A stretch of DNA of 64,000 nt from an uncultured Verrucomicrobiota bacterium (GTDB taxonomy: Bacteria; Verrucomicrobiota; Verrucomicrobiia; Verrucomicrobiales; DEV007). The position numbers and the translations under genes were made by a program. The notes under the pieces were generated by a model. That model was not told where the DNA came from, did not search any database, and was given only the letters and a program-made list of their open reading frames with translations. The stretch is taken from positions 1 through 64,000 of the forward strand of contig CACIUL010000006.1 in assembly GCA_902589825.1 (NCBI GenBank), given 5' to 3'. Of this stretch, positions 1-9,357 are shown piece after piece (position 1 is the stretch's first letter; each line of letters begins with the position of its first letter).

Positions 1-206
1 ACAACAGTGCCGACGCTCTCATGCCCAAGTGCAAAGGGAAAGGCTTTTTCCATTCCCGGAAAATGGCCCGCAACAAGCTCGCTGTCTGTATTGTTGCAGA
101 TACAAGCAACCTCGGTTTTAACCAGTGCCTGATACTTCGTGGGAACAGGCACCGGAGTGTCAATGACAGTTACCTTATTTGGCTCAATAACGGCTACGCT
201 CTTCAT
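1..206 (-). CDS. Zinc-dependent MDR alcohol/polyol dehydrogenase, N-terminal fragment (runs off left edge)
   Basis: Manual minus-strand translation from ATG at 206-204: MKSVAVIEPNKVTVIDTPVPVPTKYQALVKTEVACICNNTDSELVAGHFPGMEKAFPFALGHESVGTVV; GHE motif typical of zinc MDR dehydrogenases. Absent from the ORF track because it has no stop in the window. Confidence 0.75.
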   Translation of the reverse strand, partial: MKSVAVIEPNKVTVIDTPVPVPTKYQALVKTEVACICNNTDSELVAGHFPGMEKAFPFALGHESVGTV

Positions 207-345
207 GTGTTTGTTCTTTGATTAATTCCCTGCACGTTCGCTTTCATCAACAGTGTAAATCAAAATTTCCAAATACCCGGAAAACTTTGCGAATCTCCAA
301 TTCCTGCGAGGAGTCTTATTACAGTAGTCCTTGCCATGGTCCCCC

Positions 346-412
346 CCGATAGTTACCTCTCTCCAGCCCTTATTAGTGGGGTTTGAGGGTGGGGAGAGGT
401 AACGCATATCGG
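346..412. repeat. Long imperfect inverted repeat / stem-loop in intergenic region
   Basis: ccgat-a-gttacctctctcca-g-ccct ... agggtggggagaggtaac-gca-tatcgg; about 24 pairs with one G-U and small bulges. Confidence 0.7.
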
Positions 413-490
413 AGCAATGTTTTGATTACGCCAGTGATGCTTGCTCTCCTTGCCAATAATACCGTCTTTCACCATCAGGAAACCAAGATT

Positions 491-512
491 TGTTAATTGT
501 TAACAATTAACA
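491..512. promoter_or_regulatory. Perfect 22-bp palindrome, candidate GntR-family operator
   Basis: TGTTAATTGTTAACAATTAACA equals its reverse complement; lies 36 bp upstream of the GntR start codon. Confidence 0.65.
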
Positions 513-548
513 TTGACCCCTAAATCATAAACGATTAATGACAAATCA

Positions 549-1157
549 ATGAATGCTGCGCTGCAAAAACTCCGCTCAACACGCGACCGCATTACTGACA
601 CACTACGGGCTGAAATCTTATGCGGCCAATGGTCAAATGATGTTCCCGTAAGGGAACATTCACTTGCCAAACGATTTGGCGTGAGCCGGGGCCCCGTCAG
701 GGACTCCCTGCTCCAGCTCTCGCAGGAAGGCGTCCTGGTTTATCAGGCAAACAAGGGAGTGCGCGTCAATTCTCCGCCGATTGAGGAACAGAGGCAGCTG
801 CTGCAATCAATGCGGAGACAAATGGAGACCTTTTGTCTCCGCAAATGCATGGATCAACTGGACAAGGATGACGATGAAAACCTGCAGGAAATACTGCAGA
901 GACTCACTCGAGCATGCAAGCTCGGGAAGATATGTGACATTGCGGACATGGATCTTGCCCTGCATCGCTACCTCGTGCGCCGTGCATCACTGGAACTTGA
1001 AGCCGTTTGGCTCGGCATCACATCACGCCTGTTGATGGATTATTCACGAATTGACCAGTTTGAGGAAATAATCTATGAGCATGCCGCTATTGTGCAGGCT
1101 GTTTCTGATCGGGATACTGAGGCTGCCCAGAAGGCGTTAATTGAAAACATCATCTGA
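549..1157 (+). CDS. GntR family transcriptional regulator (FCD-like C-terminus)
   Basis: N-terminal winged HTH: ITDTLRAEILCGQW...VREHSLAKRFGVSRGPVRDSLLQLSQEGVLVYQANKGVRV. Confidence 0.88.
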   Translation: MNAALQKLRSTRDRITDTLRAEILCGQWSNDVPVREHSLAKRFGVSRGPVRDSLLQLSQEGVLVYQANKGVRVNSPPIEEQRQLLQSMRRQMETFCLRKCMDQLDKDDDENLQEILQRLTRACKLGKICDIADMDLALHRYLVRRASLELEAVWLGITSRLLMDYSRIDQFEEIIYEHAAIVQAVSDRDTEAAQKALIENII

Positions 1158-3955
1158 TGCGTCTCTCTGCCGCTATCGCCGCCCTTATCGCAGTTTCAAT
1201 TGGTGAGACTTGCGCGTCCAAAGACGCTTCACATAACGGGGAAGCATTATTTGCATTAAAGGTCTTCCCCTTGCTGAACAGCAAGTGCTTTGCCTGCCAC
1301 GGTCAGGAAAAAGAAAAGGTCAAGGCCCAACTTGTACTTACATCACGAAAAGCAATGCTGGCAGGGGGTGAAAGCAAAAAGCCCGGGTTCATACCGGGCA
1401 GCCCCATGCGTAGCCCGATATATCTCGCTGTAACGCGCAAGCACGAGCCTGACTGGTCGGCGATGCCTCCAAAACAAAATGACAGGCTAACCAAGGACCA
1501 GGTTCAGTCACTAAGTCAGTGGATCACCTTGGGCGCACCATGGCCCGATGAGCAAACGCGTGCAAAATATACCGCGCTGGAGAGGTCGAAGCCGAGGACG
1601 GCTGATGGGTTACTGATACAAACCAGCGGAGGGCTCTCAGAAGAATGGACTTATCGACGCTACCAACCAAAGGACCTCTGGGCATTCCAACCCATCAAGA
1701 AGGTGACCAAGCCCATGAATGCAGAAAATCCCATAGACGCCTTCATCCTGCACAAACTCGAGCAGTCAGGAGTCAAACCTGCACCACAGGCTCATTTCCG
1801 AACTCTGGCAAAAAGAGCTTATTACAACCTGACAGGATTGCCCCCTACCCCATTTGAAATCTACCAGTTCAGACTGCAATGGGACAAGGACCAATCCACT
1901 GCATGGAGCAACCTGATCAACAAGCTTCTAGCAAGCCCTCACTATGGAGAAAGGTGGGGGCAGCATTGGCTTGATATCGTCCGGTATTCCGATACCGGGG
2001 GATACTCCAACGATTATGAGCGCTCAAACGCATGGCGTTACAGGGACTACGTCATCAGGGCATTTAACAGCGACAAGCCCTACAGCGACTTTGTCATTGA
2101 ACAAATTGCCGGTGATGAACTATGGAAAATGCAACCTGCCAAGCAACGTGATCCAGAACTGTTGATTGCATCCTCATTTCTGCGCATGGGCCCATGGGAT
2201 CCCGCAATGGTAAAGGTGCCCCAGGCCAGACAAATTTATCTGGATGATGTCGTGAACGCCGTGGGGCAAACCTTTCTGAGCACAACCATGCGCTGCTTCA
2301 AGTGCCACGACCACAAATTTGATCCTCTGCCAACCCGTGATTACTACAGGATGTATGCGGCATTTGCAGGAACTCAACTGGCAGAAAGACCCGCACCTTT
2401 CCTCAAGGAAGAAAATGTTTCCGGTTTTGAAAAGGGGCGGAGCATGACGCAAAAGATGCTCGATTTTGCCACAAGCCGGTTTGAGGCCATTTATAACAAG
2501 CAGGAGTCCGCAGCCAGCGCATGGTTCACTGCGCACGGCAAGGATTACATGGACGAGAGATCCAGGAGAAACCTGCCTGACGAAGAGAAGCCTCCCCGTC
2601 ATGTCGGTCTCTCTCCCGAAGAAACCGGCCGCAAGAAAGTGCGCGAACAGGACAAGTGGATCTGGAATCGCCGGATGGAACGCTATAAACCAATGGTTCA
2701 GGGTGTTTATAACGGACCGGATCCGAAATCCCTCAACGCGCGATCCATGCGCATGCCCAAGTCTACCCCGAAAGGGGCTCCCTCCCCAATCCACATACTG
2801 ATGGGAGGATCACTTGAAGCACCCGGTGAAAAGGTTAGTCCCGGAGTGTTGAGCGGCATGGGCATTCCATCCTCAACTGACTCAGCCGACCCTTACAAAC
2901 TGACAAAAAGCCTTCATGGGCGGCGCCTTGGACTGGCAAAGTGGATTGTCGACCCACGCAATACAATCACTGCACGGTCGATCATTAACCGCGTATGGCA
3001 ACATCATTTCGGGCGAGCGCTTGCAGGTAACCCGAACAATTTTGGTGCCAAAGGCGGCAAACCCACTCACCCCGCATTACTGGACTGGCTGGCATCGGAC
3101 TTCATGGAAAACGGCTGGCAATTAAAGCGCTTGCACCGCATGATAATGACTTCGTCCACATATCGGCAAAGCGGTCAGCATCCAGACATTTCAATGCTGC
3201 GCACCATGGACCCTGAAAATAAACTCTTTGCCTACAGATCACCGCGCAGGCTGACTGCAGAGGAATTGCGTGACAGCCTGCTAAAAACCACCGGCGAATT
3301 AAATCCAATGGCCGGAGGCCTGCCCGTTTATCCGGAAATAAATATGGAAGTCGCCCTTCAACCACGGATGATCCAGTTCTCAATCGCTCCGGCCTACCAG
3401 CCATCACGTCTTCCCGGGCAGCGTAATCGGAGAAGTATATATGCTTATCGCACCCGCGGACAACCGGATCCATTCCTTGAACTTTTCAACCAGCCGAACC
3501 CAAATGACTCATGTGAAGAAAGAGATTCAACGTCTGTAAGCCCACAAGCCTTAACTCTACTCAACAGTCAAATAATGACCGACAGGTCCATTGCCCTTGC
3601 AATGCGGGTTGAAAAAGAATTCGACACGCTGCACCTGCAGGTTAAGCGGGCGGTCCAACTGGCATTGGGACGTGTGCCAAGCAAGACCGAATGGGACTCG
3701 CTCAAAAAGTATGTTTTGAAGATGGAAATCTATCACGGCAAGCACCAACCCGTTCCTGTTACTTACCCGAGAAGCATTATCCGTTCATTAGTGGAGGAAT
3801 TCACCGGGCAACCCTTCCAGTATAAGGAAATACTACCTGTCTTTGATGACTACGTGCCGGACAGAAGGCCGGCTGACGTAAACCCGAAAACACGGGCTCT
3901 CGCGGATTTGTGTCTCTTGCTTTTCAACTCCAATGAATTCATCTATGTTTACTGA
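1157..3955 (+). CDS. PSCyt1-DUF1549-DUF1553 (PSD1) domain protein, planctomycete cytochrome C type
   Basis: CFACHGQEKEKVKAQLVLTSR..ML.GGESKK..PG.P..S and MPPKQNDRLT; RCFKCHDHKFDPLPTRDYY; RSIINRVWQHHFGRAL. ATGA overlap with GntR gene. Confidence 0.88.
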   Translation: MRLSAAIAALIAVSIGETCASKDASHNGEALFALKVFPLLNSKCFACHGQEKEKVKAQLVLTSRKAMLAGGESKKPGFIPGSPMRSPIYLAVTRKHEPDWSAMPPKQNDRLTKDQVQSLSQWITLGAPWPDEQTRAKYTALERSKPRTADGLLIQTSGGLSEEWTYRRYQPKDLWAFQPIKKVTKPMNAENPIDAFILHKLEQSGVKPAPQAHFRTLAKRAYYNLTGLPPTPFEIYQFRLQWDKDQSTAWSNLINKLLASPHYGERWGQHWLDIVRYSDTGGYSNDYERSNAWRYRDYVIRAFNSDKPYSDFVIEQIAGDELWKMQPAKQRDPELLIASSFLRMGPWDPAMVKVPQARQIYLDDVVNAVGQTFLSTTMRCFKCHDHKFDPLPTRDYYRMYAAFAGTQLAERPAPFLKEENVSGFEKGRSMTQKMLDFATSRFEAIYNKQESAASAWFTAHGKDYMDERSRRNLPDEEKPPRHVGLSPEETGRKKVREQDKWIWNRRMERYKPMVQGVYNGPDPKSLNARSMRMPKSTPKGAPSPIHILMGGSLEAPGEKVSPGVLSGMGIPSSTDSADPYKLTKSLHGRRLGLAKWIVDPRNTITARSIINRVWQHHFGRALAGNPNNFGAKGGKPTHPALLDWLASDFMENGWQLKRLHRMIMTSSTYRQSGQHPDISMLRTMDPENKLFAYRSPRRLTAEELRDSLLKTTGELNPMAGGLPVYPEINMEVALQPRMIQFSIAPAYQPSRLPGQRNRRSIYAYRTRGQPDPFLELFNQPNPNDSCEERDSTSVSPQALTLLNSQIMTDRSIALAMRVEKEFDTLHLQVKRAVQLALGRVPSKTEWDSLKKYVLKMEIYHGKHQPVPVTYPRSIIRSLVEEFTGQPFQYKEILPVFDDYVPDRRPADVNPKTRALADLCLLLFNSNEFIYVY

Positions 3956-3956
3956 C

Positions 3957-5339
3957 ATGAATCCATTCCACTGTGGCCGCCGCGAATACCTCTATGGACT
4001 AGGTTCATCGCTCGGGGCATTGGCAATGACCGACTTGCTCGCCGGCGAGACCATCAGTCCCCTTGCCCCCAAAAAGCCAATGCACCAGCCAAGTGCCAAG
4101 GCTGTAATCATGCTCTTTATGGAAGGCGGACCAAGCCAAGTTGACACCTTTGACCCGAAACCAAGGCTAAATGAAAGGCATAAATTGGAATCCAAGAGGT
4201 CTGCAGGACTTGCAACCGGTTTTCGCTTTTATGTAGGCAGCCCCTTCAAGTCACGCAAGGTTGGCCAATCAGGCCTGGATATGAGTGACCAGTGGATTCA
4301 TCTTCCCGAGGTTGCCGATGAATTGTGCAATTACCGCGGCTGCCAAGCGGAATCGCTCAACCACCCCGAGGCACTCTTCCATATGAATACCGGCAGCCGA
4401 CTCGGAAGCGACCCCGCACTGGGGGCATGGGCCAATTACGGGCTGGGCAGCACCAACCAGAACCTTCCAGGCTACATTGTCATGAGCGAGCTGGCACTGC
4501 CTCAAGGAGGATCACGAAACTGGAGCAACGGTTTTTTACCTGCCCATTTTCAAGGAACAAGGCTCAGACCGGAAGGCTCCCCCATTCTTGACCTTCACCC
4601 ACCTGCCCACAAAACCAGGCAACACCAAAGGCAGGCACTTGACCAATTATCACAGCTCAATGAGCTGCATGCAAAGAAGCACCCGCACCACCGGGATTTA
4701 GCAGCAAGGATGGAGAGCTATGAGCTGGCTTACAGAATGCAGGCAGAGGTCCCGGGAGTCATGGATTTAAAAGGAGAGTCAGAGGCTACCCGTGAAGCAT
4801 ATGGCATGAACCAAAAACATACCGAGAAGTTTGGGACACAATGCCTAATGGCTCGGAGACTTGTTGAAAAGGGAGTTCGCTTTGTGCAGATTTTCTCAGG
4901 CGGTTGGGACAGCCATGATTACCTTGAACGCGGTCACTCCTCAAGGATCAGGAGCGTGGACAAGCCCATGACTGCACTTATCAAGGACCTAAAGCAAAGA
5001 GGCATGCTGGATGACACACTGGTGATCTGGACCGGAGAGTTTGGCCGTACACCAGACAATAACCGCCGTGGCGGTGTCTACTCCCTTGGCAGGGGACACA
5101 ATATTGATGCCATGACAATGCTACTTGCCGGAGGCGGTGTTAAAAAGGGAGCTGTCGTTGGAGCGACTGATGAAATTGGAGCCACCGCCACAGAAGTGGT
5201 TCACCCAATTCGTGACCTCCACGTGACTATTCTTCACCTCCTGGGACTTGATGACAACAGTTTGACCTACTTCCATGGAGGACGATATAAGCAACTCTCA
5301 CAATTTGGGGGCAAGGTTATCAGCGAACTGATCGCATGA
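3957..5339 (+). CDS. DUF1501 domain-containing protein
   Basis: Follows the PSCyt/DUF1553 gene; RREYLYGLGSSLGALAM, LFMEGGPSQVDTFDPKP, WTGEFGRTP. ORF track starts at 3933; ATG at 3957 seems more natural. Confidence 0.85.
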   Translation: MNPFHCGRREYLYGLGSSLGALAMTDLLAGETISPLAPKKPMHQPSAKAVIMLFMEGGPSQVDTFDPKPRLNERHKLESKRSAGLATGFRFYVGSPFKSRKVGQSGLDMSDQWIHLPEVADELCNYRGCQAESLNHPEALFHMNTGSRLGSDPALGAWANYGLGSTNQNLPGYIVMSELALPQGGSRNWSNGFLPAHFQGTRLRPEGSPILDLHPPAHKTRQHQRQALDQLSQLNELHAKKHPHHRDLAARMESYELAYRMQAEVPGVMDLKGESEATREAYGMNQKHTEKFGTQCLMARRLVEKGVRFVQIFSGGWDSHDYLERGHSSRIRSVDKPMTALIKDLKQRGMLDDTLVIWTGEFGRTPDNNRRGGVYSLGRGHNIDAMTMLLAGGGVKKGAVVGATDEIGATATEVVHPIRDLHVTILHLLGLDDNSLTYFHGGRYKQLSQFGGKVISELIA

Positions 5340-5388
5340 TCCATGCCAGAATCGCTTAAGAACTTAACAAGCTTCCTGCCAAACCAGC

Positions 5389-6246
5389 ATGAGGATAGTT
5401 ACAGCAATCATCAGTGCTTGCCTTCCACTTGTCGTGTCGGCGAATGCACTCAAGCCCGGGACAAATCTCGTGAAAATCAATCACGACGGACACCTAAGGG
5501 AAATGCTGGTGCGCTTGCCGGAAAACTATACACCAATGCGCTCTTATCCTGTCATCTTCGGCTTCCACGGGGCAGGTGGGCCAAAGGAAGGATATCACCG
5601 CCAACTCGAGCACCTCGTACACGGGCATGGATTCATCAGCGTCAGTCCACAGGGGATCAGTAACGCCAGGGGCATTACAGGCTGGAACGGTTTTGCAGGA
5701 CATCGTATAAGCAATACTGATGATGTCGGCTTCGTGCGGAAAAGTATCGACCACCTTAAGCAACAGGCCTCCATTGACCAGGATCGAATTTATGCAACCG
5801 GAGGATCCAGCGGAGCCATATTTTGTTTCCGGCTGGCGATGGAGACAGATCTGTTTGCAGCAATCGCACCAATGAGGGGCGCCATGATAAAAAGACCGCC
5901 CGCTCCGAAGAATCGTCCAAGAATATCCATTCTCCTTGTATGCGGGGCCAATGACCCTCTCTTTAAAGGTGGCGAGCAGGCCCGCGGCGAAGTGTTCTAT
6001 TCAGCCCGGGAAACAATGCAGGCATGGGCTAAAAACCATGGCCATGATCATCCCCCCAAAAAACAGGTCACGAAAGAGGGAATTCAACTGACTCACTTCG
6101 GCTCAACGGAGACTGGTCCTGAATTGGTGCTATATGCCGTTGAGGGTACAGGGCATCGTCTGGGCCGAGGACAAATGCGGAGCGCCTTGGATTTCATGGG
6201 CAAGTTTTTCCTGCGGCACTCAAAACCCGTTACTTCAAAAAAGTAG
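5389..6246 (+). CDS. Secreted alpha/beta hydrolase, polyhydroxybutyrate depolymerase/feruloyl esterase (LpqC)-like
   Basis: Signal peptide; LPENYTPMRSYPVIFGFHGAGG, DRIYATGGSSGAIFCFRLA (GxSxG-like nucleophile), VEGTGH. Confidence 0.75.
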   Translation: MRIVTAIISACLPLVVSANALKPGTNLVKINHDGHLREMLVRLPENYTPMRSYPVIFGFHGAGGPKEGYHRQLEHLVHGHGFISVSPQGISNARGITGWNGFAGHRISNTDDVGFVRKSIDHLKQQASIDQDRIYATGGSSGAIFCFRLAMETDLFAAIAPMRGAMIKRPPAPKNRPRISILLVCGANDPLFKGGEQARGEVFYSARETMQAWAKNHGHDHPPKKQVTKEGIQLTHFGSTETGPELVLYAVEGTGHRLGRGQMRSALDFMGKFFLRHSKPVTSKK

Positions 6247-6292
6247 TTTCCAGCGACTGCAATAAGATCATTCCCGCACATCATGCAATTAC

Positions 6293-6320
6293 CCTTTGCC
6301 GGCAACTCCATTGCCAAAGG
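6293..6320. terminator. Stem-loop between convergent genes, possible terminator
   Basis: ccttt-gcc-ggcaa ctcca ttgcc aaagg; no clear T-tract. Confidence 0.3.
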
Positions 6321-6395
6321 AAGAATGCAACGACAAGAAAAGCGGAGATCCAACAAAAAGCGTTAATAGCAAGGCTTTCCAGTTCACTGAAAATT

Positions 6396-6608
6396 CTAGT
6401 CGCCGCCACCCTCATCCGTCCGCCTGTTTGAAGCCTTCCTTTTCAGCTCTCCAGCAATGTCGCGCAGGGCGCCAAGAAAGCCGCAAAGCACCCATAAGGC
6501 AACCAACGCAACCACACTGAGCCCTATAATGCCCAGCCCATTCTCCGTTGTGCTGAATGGGGCATCGAAGAGGCCTTTTATATAGTTCCACACAAATAAG
6601 AAAATCAC
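6396..6608 (-). CDS. Small single-pass membrane protein, hypothetical
   Basis: 70 aa with one hydrophobic segment (GLGIIGLSVVALVALWVLCGFLGAL) and charged tail. Confidence 0.45.
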   Translation of the reverse strand: MIFLFVWNYIKGLFDAPFSTTENGLGIIGLSVVALVALWVLCGFLGALRDIAGELKRKASNRRTDEGGGD

Positions 6609-6672
6609 CTATTCCGTGAATGATGAAAAGGCAAAAATCATTTCAGCTCATAATAAGGCCGATCCGCAACCT

Positions 6673-6858
6673 TTATTCCCGACCAGAGCCTTGCTCAACA
6701 CCATCTTCACATCCTTTCACCTGATCTTCTTCTTCCTTCGCTTTCGAACGCGGCGCTATACGCGCCGTAATGTAAAGAATCACCGTAAGCAAGACTGCTG
6801 GAACCACGAGAATCAATACACCCCATAAAAGGACATCTCCGGTCAACTCATCAGACAT
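6673..6858 (-). CDS. Small single-pass membrane protein, hypothetical
   Basis: MSDELTGDVLLWGVLILVVPAVLLTVILYITARIAPRSKAKEEED; internal ATG preferred over the ORF-track start at 6891. Confidence 0.45.
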   Translation of the reverse strand: MSDELTGDVLLWGVLILVVPAVLLTVILYITARIAPRSKAKEEEDQVKGCEDGVEQGSGRE

Positions 6859-7008
6859 TAATAATATGAACGGCAAATGCCCATCAACCATTCAGCACGT
6901 TATCGCGACCTCACCCAAGGCACAAGCAACTCTGGATCATGGGTAAGATAATAACGATGGGTAAAGATTTTTCATTGCGAGCCCATAACAGGCATCGGAC
7001 ACTTTTTC

Positions 7009-7944
7009 ATGGACCACATTCCTGACATCAATGACCAGGCAACACTTGATGGCATACTTAACCAGGCCGTTAAATTTGAAACGCTGCAAAATCGTGGGAG
7101 CCATGACGAGGAACTGATCTACCTGCCCAACAAGCTTTCCCCCTTCTCAGGATGGAGTAAGGAAACTCACAGTAATGGACAGGTCTGCGACTTGGTCCAT
7201 TATCTCGACGGTAAGCGCGACGGGCTTTCGGCTGAATGGTATGAGAACGGGCAATCATGCCGAAATTCTACATACAGGGCAAACCTCCTTCATGGGGCTT
7301 TTGAAGAATGGTACACAAGCGGCAACCTTTCCTTGAAATGCACCTATTCCGATGGCAGCAGAGATGGACTTTACGAAACCTGGTTTGAAAACGGAAACAG
7401 GCAGGAAAGGTATACTTTCAGCAATGGTCAAAAGGAGGGGCTCTGTGAAGACTGGCACGAGAACGGACAACCGGCCCTTAAGCACACGCTCATCAATGGG
7501 CAAATGGAAGGCCTGAGCCAATCCTGGTATGAGGATGGCCAGAAATGGAAATCAATTAACTATAATATGGGCCAATACCATGGTCTCTACGAGTCATGGC
7601 ATCCCAACGGGAAGAGGCGATCCAGATACAATTGTCAGAACGACCAGATTGATGGAACTTTTGAGGACTGGCACCCGAATGGCAATCGCTGGAAAAAAGC
7701 AAGCTATAAGAACGGTCAATACCACGGTTTATATGAAGAGTGGAACCTCGAGGGGAAGCGTCGCACCAGGGTCAATTACAGCAACGGCTTGAAGGAAGGA
7801 CTATGTGAAGGATGGCACCAATCGGGCAATCAATCATGGAAATGCACCTTTAAAAGCGGCAAGGAGCACGGACTTTGGGAGCGCTGGGACGATAAGGGCA
7901 ATTACACCGCTGAGCAGTGGCAGGACGGGGCACCTGTTGAATAA
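7009..7944 (+). CDS. MORN-variant (MORN_2/YwqK-like) repeat protein
   Basis: About 10 tandem 24-aa repeats G-L-x-E-x-W-x-x-N-G (GLYETWFENGNRQERYTFSNGQKE...). Confidence 0.85.
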   Translation: MDHIPDINDQATLDGILNQAVKFETLQNRGSHDEELIYLPNKLSPFSGWSKETHSNGQVCDLVHYLDGKRDGLSAEWYENGQSCRNSTYRANLLHGAFEEWYTSGNLSLKCTYSDGSRDGLYETWFENGNRQERYTFSNGQKEGLCEDWHENGQPALKHTLINGQMEGLSQSWYEDGQKWKSINYNMGQYHGLYESWHPNGKRRSRYNCQNDQIDGTFEDWHPNGNRWKKASYKNGQYHGLYEEWNLEGKRRTRVNYSNGLKEGLCEGWHQSGNQSWKCTFKSGKEHGLWERWDDKGNYTAEQWQDGAPVE

Positions 7945-8002
7945 GGCGGTGGAGATGACGCTTCCAACAAAAAAGCCCTCTGCCATGCATGGATATCAAA
8001 TG

Positions 8003-8075
<73 letters not shown>

Positions 8076-8144
8076 TTATTGATGAGGATCGTGAGACTAC
8101 GTGCATTCACGACCCCTGACAAGCGGGAAATCAGATATAAACCA

Positions 8145-9329
8145 TCACATTGCAGCATTATAGAGAGCCTTAAACTCCTCCAGACCAATGCCCCTCGGAT
8201 TAAATTCTGCAGTCCATTGGGATGCTGCCTCCTCAGCCATTTTGTGAATCAATTCCTCTTTAATGCCGAAACCTGAAATACCCTTGGCCATCCCCAGCAT
8301 ATCCAGGAACTCAAGGACACGAAGCGACAGATCACCGCGATACAGTTCGCTGTAAATCGCCCTGATTTCGGGGTCAGCTTGATTGTATTCAATCACATGA
8401 GGCATCATGACCCCTACTGCCTGCCCATGTACCACTCCGCAATGCGCAGTCAATGGATTTGCTGCTGCATGAGCCGCCCCGAGCATACTGTTCTCGATAG
8501 CAACACCGGCATAAGCAGCACCCAGTTGAACCTTCGCGCGACACGCAAGGCTGCCAGGATCCTTAACAACACCCTCAAAACCATCATTTAGCAATGCAAA
8601 TGCAAGCCGGGAATAGGAACTGCTGACCGGCGTGCGCGACTTACACACTGCACTTTCGATGGCATGAGTCAGTGCATCAATTCCAGTATGCGCAGTCACG
8701 CTTGATGGCTGCGTCAGGGTTAACTCAGGGTCAAGAATCGCCACCCTTGCAGCAGCCTTTCTGTCTCCACAGGCCATTTTCATGTGCGTTTTCGCATCTG
8801 CAATCAGTGCAAAGCTCTGACACTCGCTACCTGTGCCGGCTGTTGTGGGAATAGCGACCAGCGGCAACATCTCTTTCGTGGCTTTACCGCTACCCCAGTA
8901 ATCCTTCATTTTGCCACCATTGGTTAGGATAAAATTGCACCCCTTGGCAGTATCCATGCTGGAACCGCCTCCCAACCCAATAAGAATATCCACCGACTCA
9001 GACCGGGCAACCTCAACACATCGGGCGACATCCTCTGTCGTGGGATTCTCATTAACCTCAAGAAAAACAAAGGTTTCCAGCCCCGAAGCACTAAGTGAGC
9101 TCATTACCCATTCAGCATGCCCCGCGTCCGCAATCCCTGGATCAGTAACAATGAGCGCCCTGTTTCCGCCAAGTTCGCGCGACAATTCACCAACTCCGGA
9201 AACAGATCCCGGCCCAAATACAACCCGAGTCCCGGGAGCATGTGCAAAATTTATAATGTCACTGCCCACCCCCAGCCCCTCACAAAGCGCTTCAGCGGTA
9301 ATATGCTCCTCTAATGACATTCCAAACAA
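8145..9329 (-). CDS. Iron-containing alcohol dehydrogenase
   Basis: GLGGGSSMDTAKG, AIPTTAGTGSE, TGIDALTHAIE, NPLTAHCGVVHGQAVGVMMPHVIEYN. Confidence 0.92.
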   Translation of the reverse strand: MFGMSLEEHITAEALCEGLGVGSDIINFAHAPGTRVVFGPGSVSGVGELSRELGGNRALIVTDPGIADAGHAEWVMSSLSASGLETFVFLEVNENPTTEDVARCVEVARSESVDILIGLGGGSSMDTAKGCNFILTNGGKMKDYWGSGKATKEMLPLVAIPTTAGTGSECQSFALIADAKTHMKMACGDRKAAARVAILDPELTLTQPSSVTAHTGIDALTHAIESAVCKSRTPVSSSYSRLAFALLNDGFEGVVKDPGSLACRAKVQLGAAYAGVAIENSMLGAAHAAANPLTAHCGVVHGQAVGVMMPHVIEYNQADPEIRAIYSELYRGDLSLRVLEFLDMLGMAKGISGFGIKEELIHKMAEEAASQWTAEFNPRGIGLEEFKALYNAAM

Positions 9330-9357
9330 TCAGGAAACACTCCATTGCTTGACGCAA

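Noticed and set aside
222-407. 61-aa minus-strand ORF
   Set aside because: Largely overlies the intergenic stem-loop; composition not protein-like.
2174-2794. 206-aa minus-strand ORF
   Set aside because: Antisense to the PSCyt/DUF1553 gene.
7009-7944. 72-bp periodic repeats as CRISPR or satellite
   Set aside because: Repeats are diverged at DNA level and encode an in-frame MORN-like protein; no spacers.
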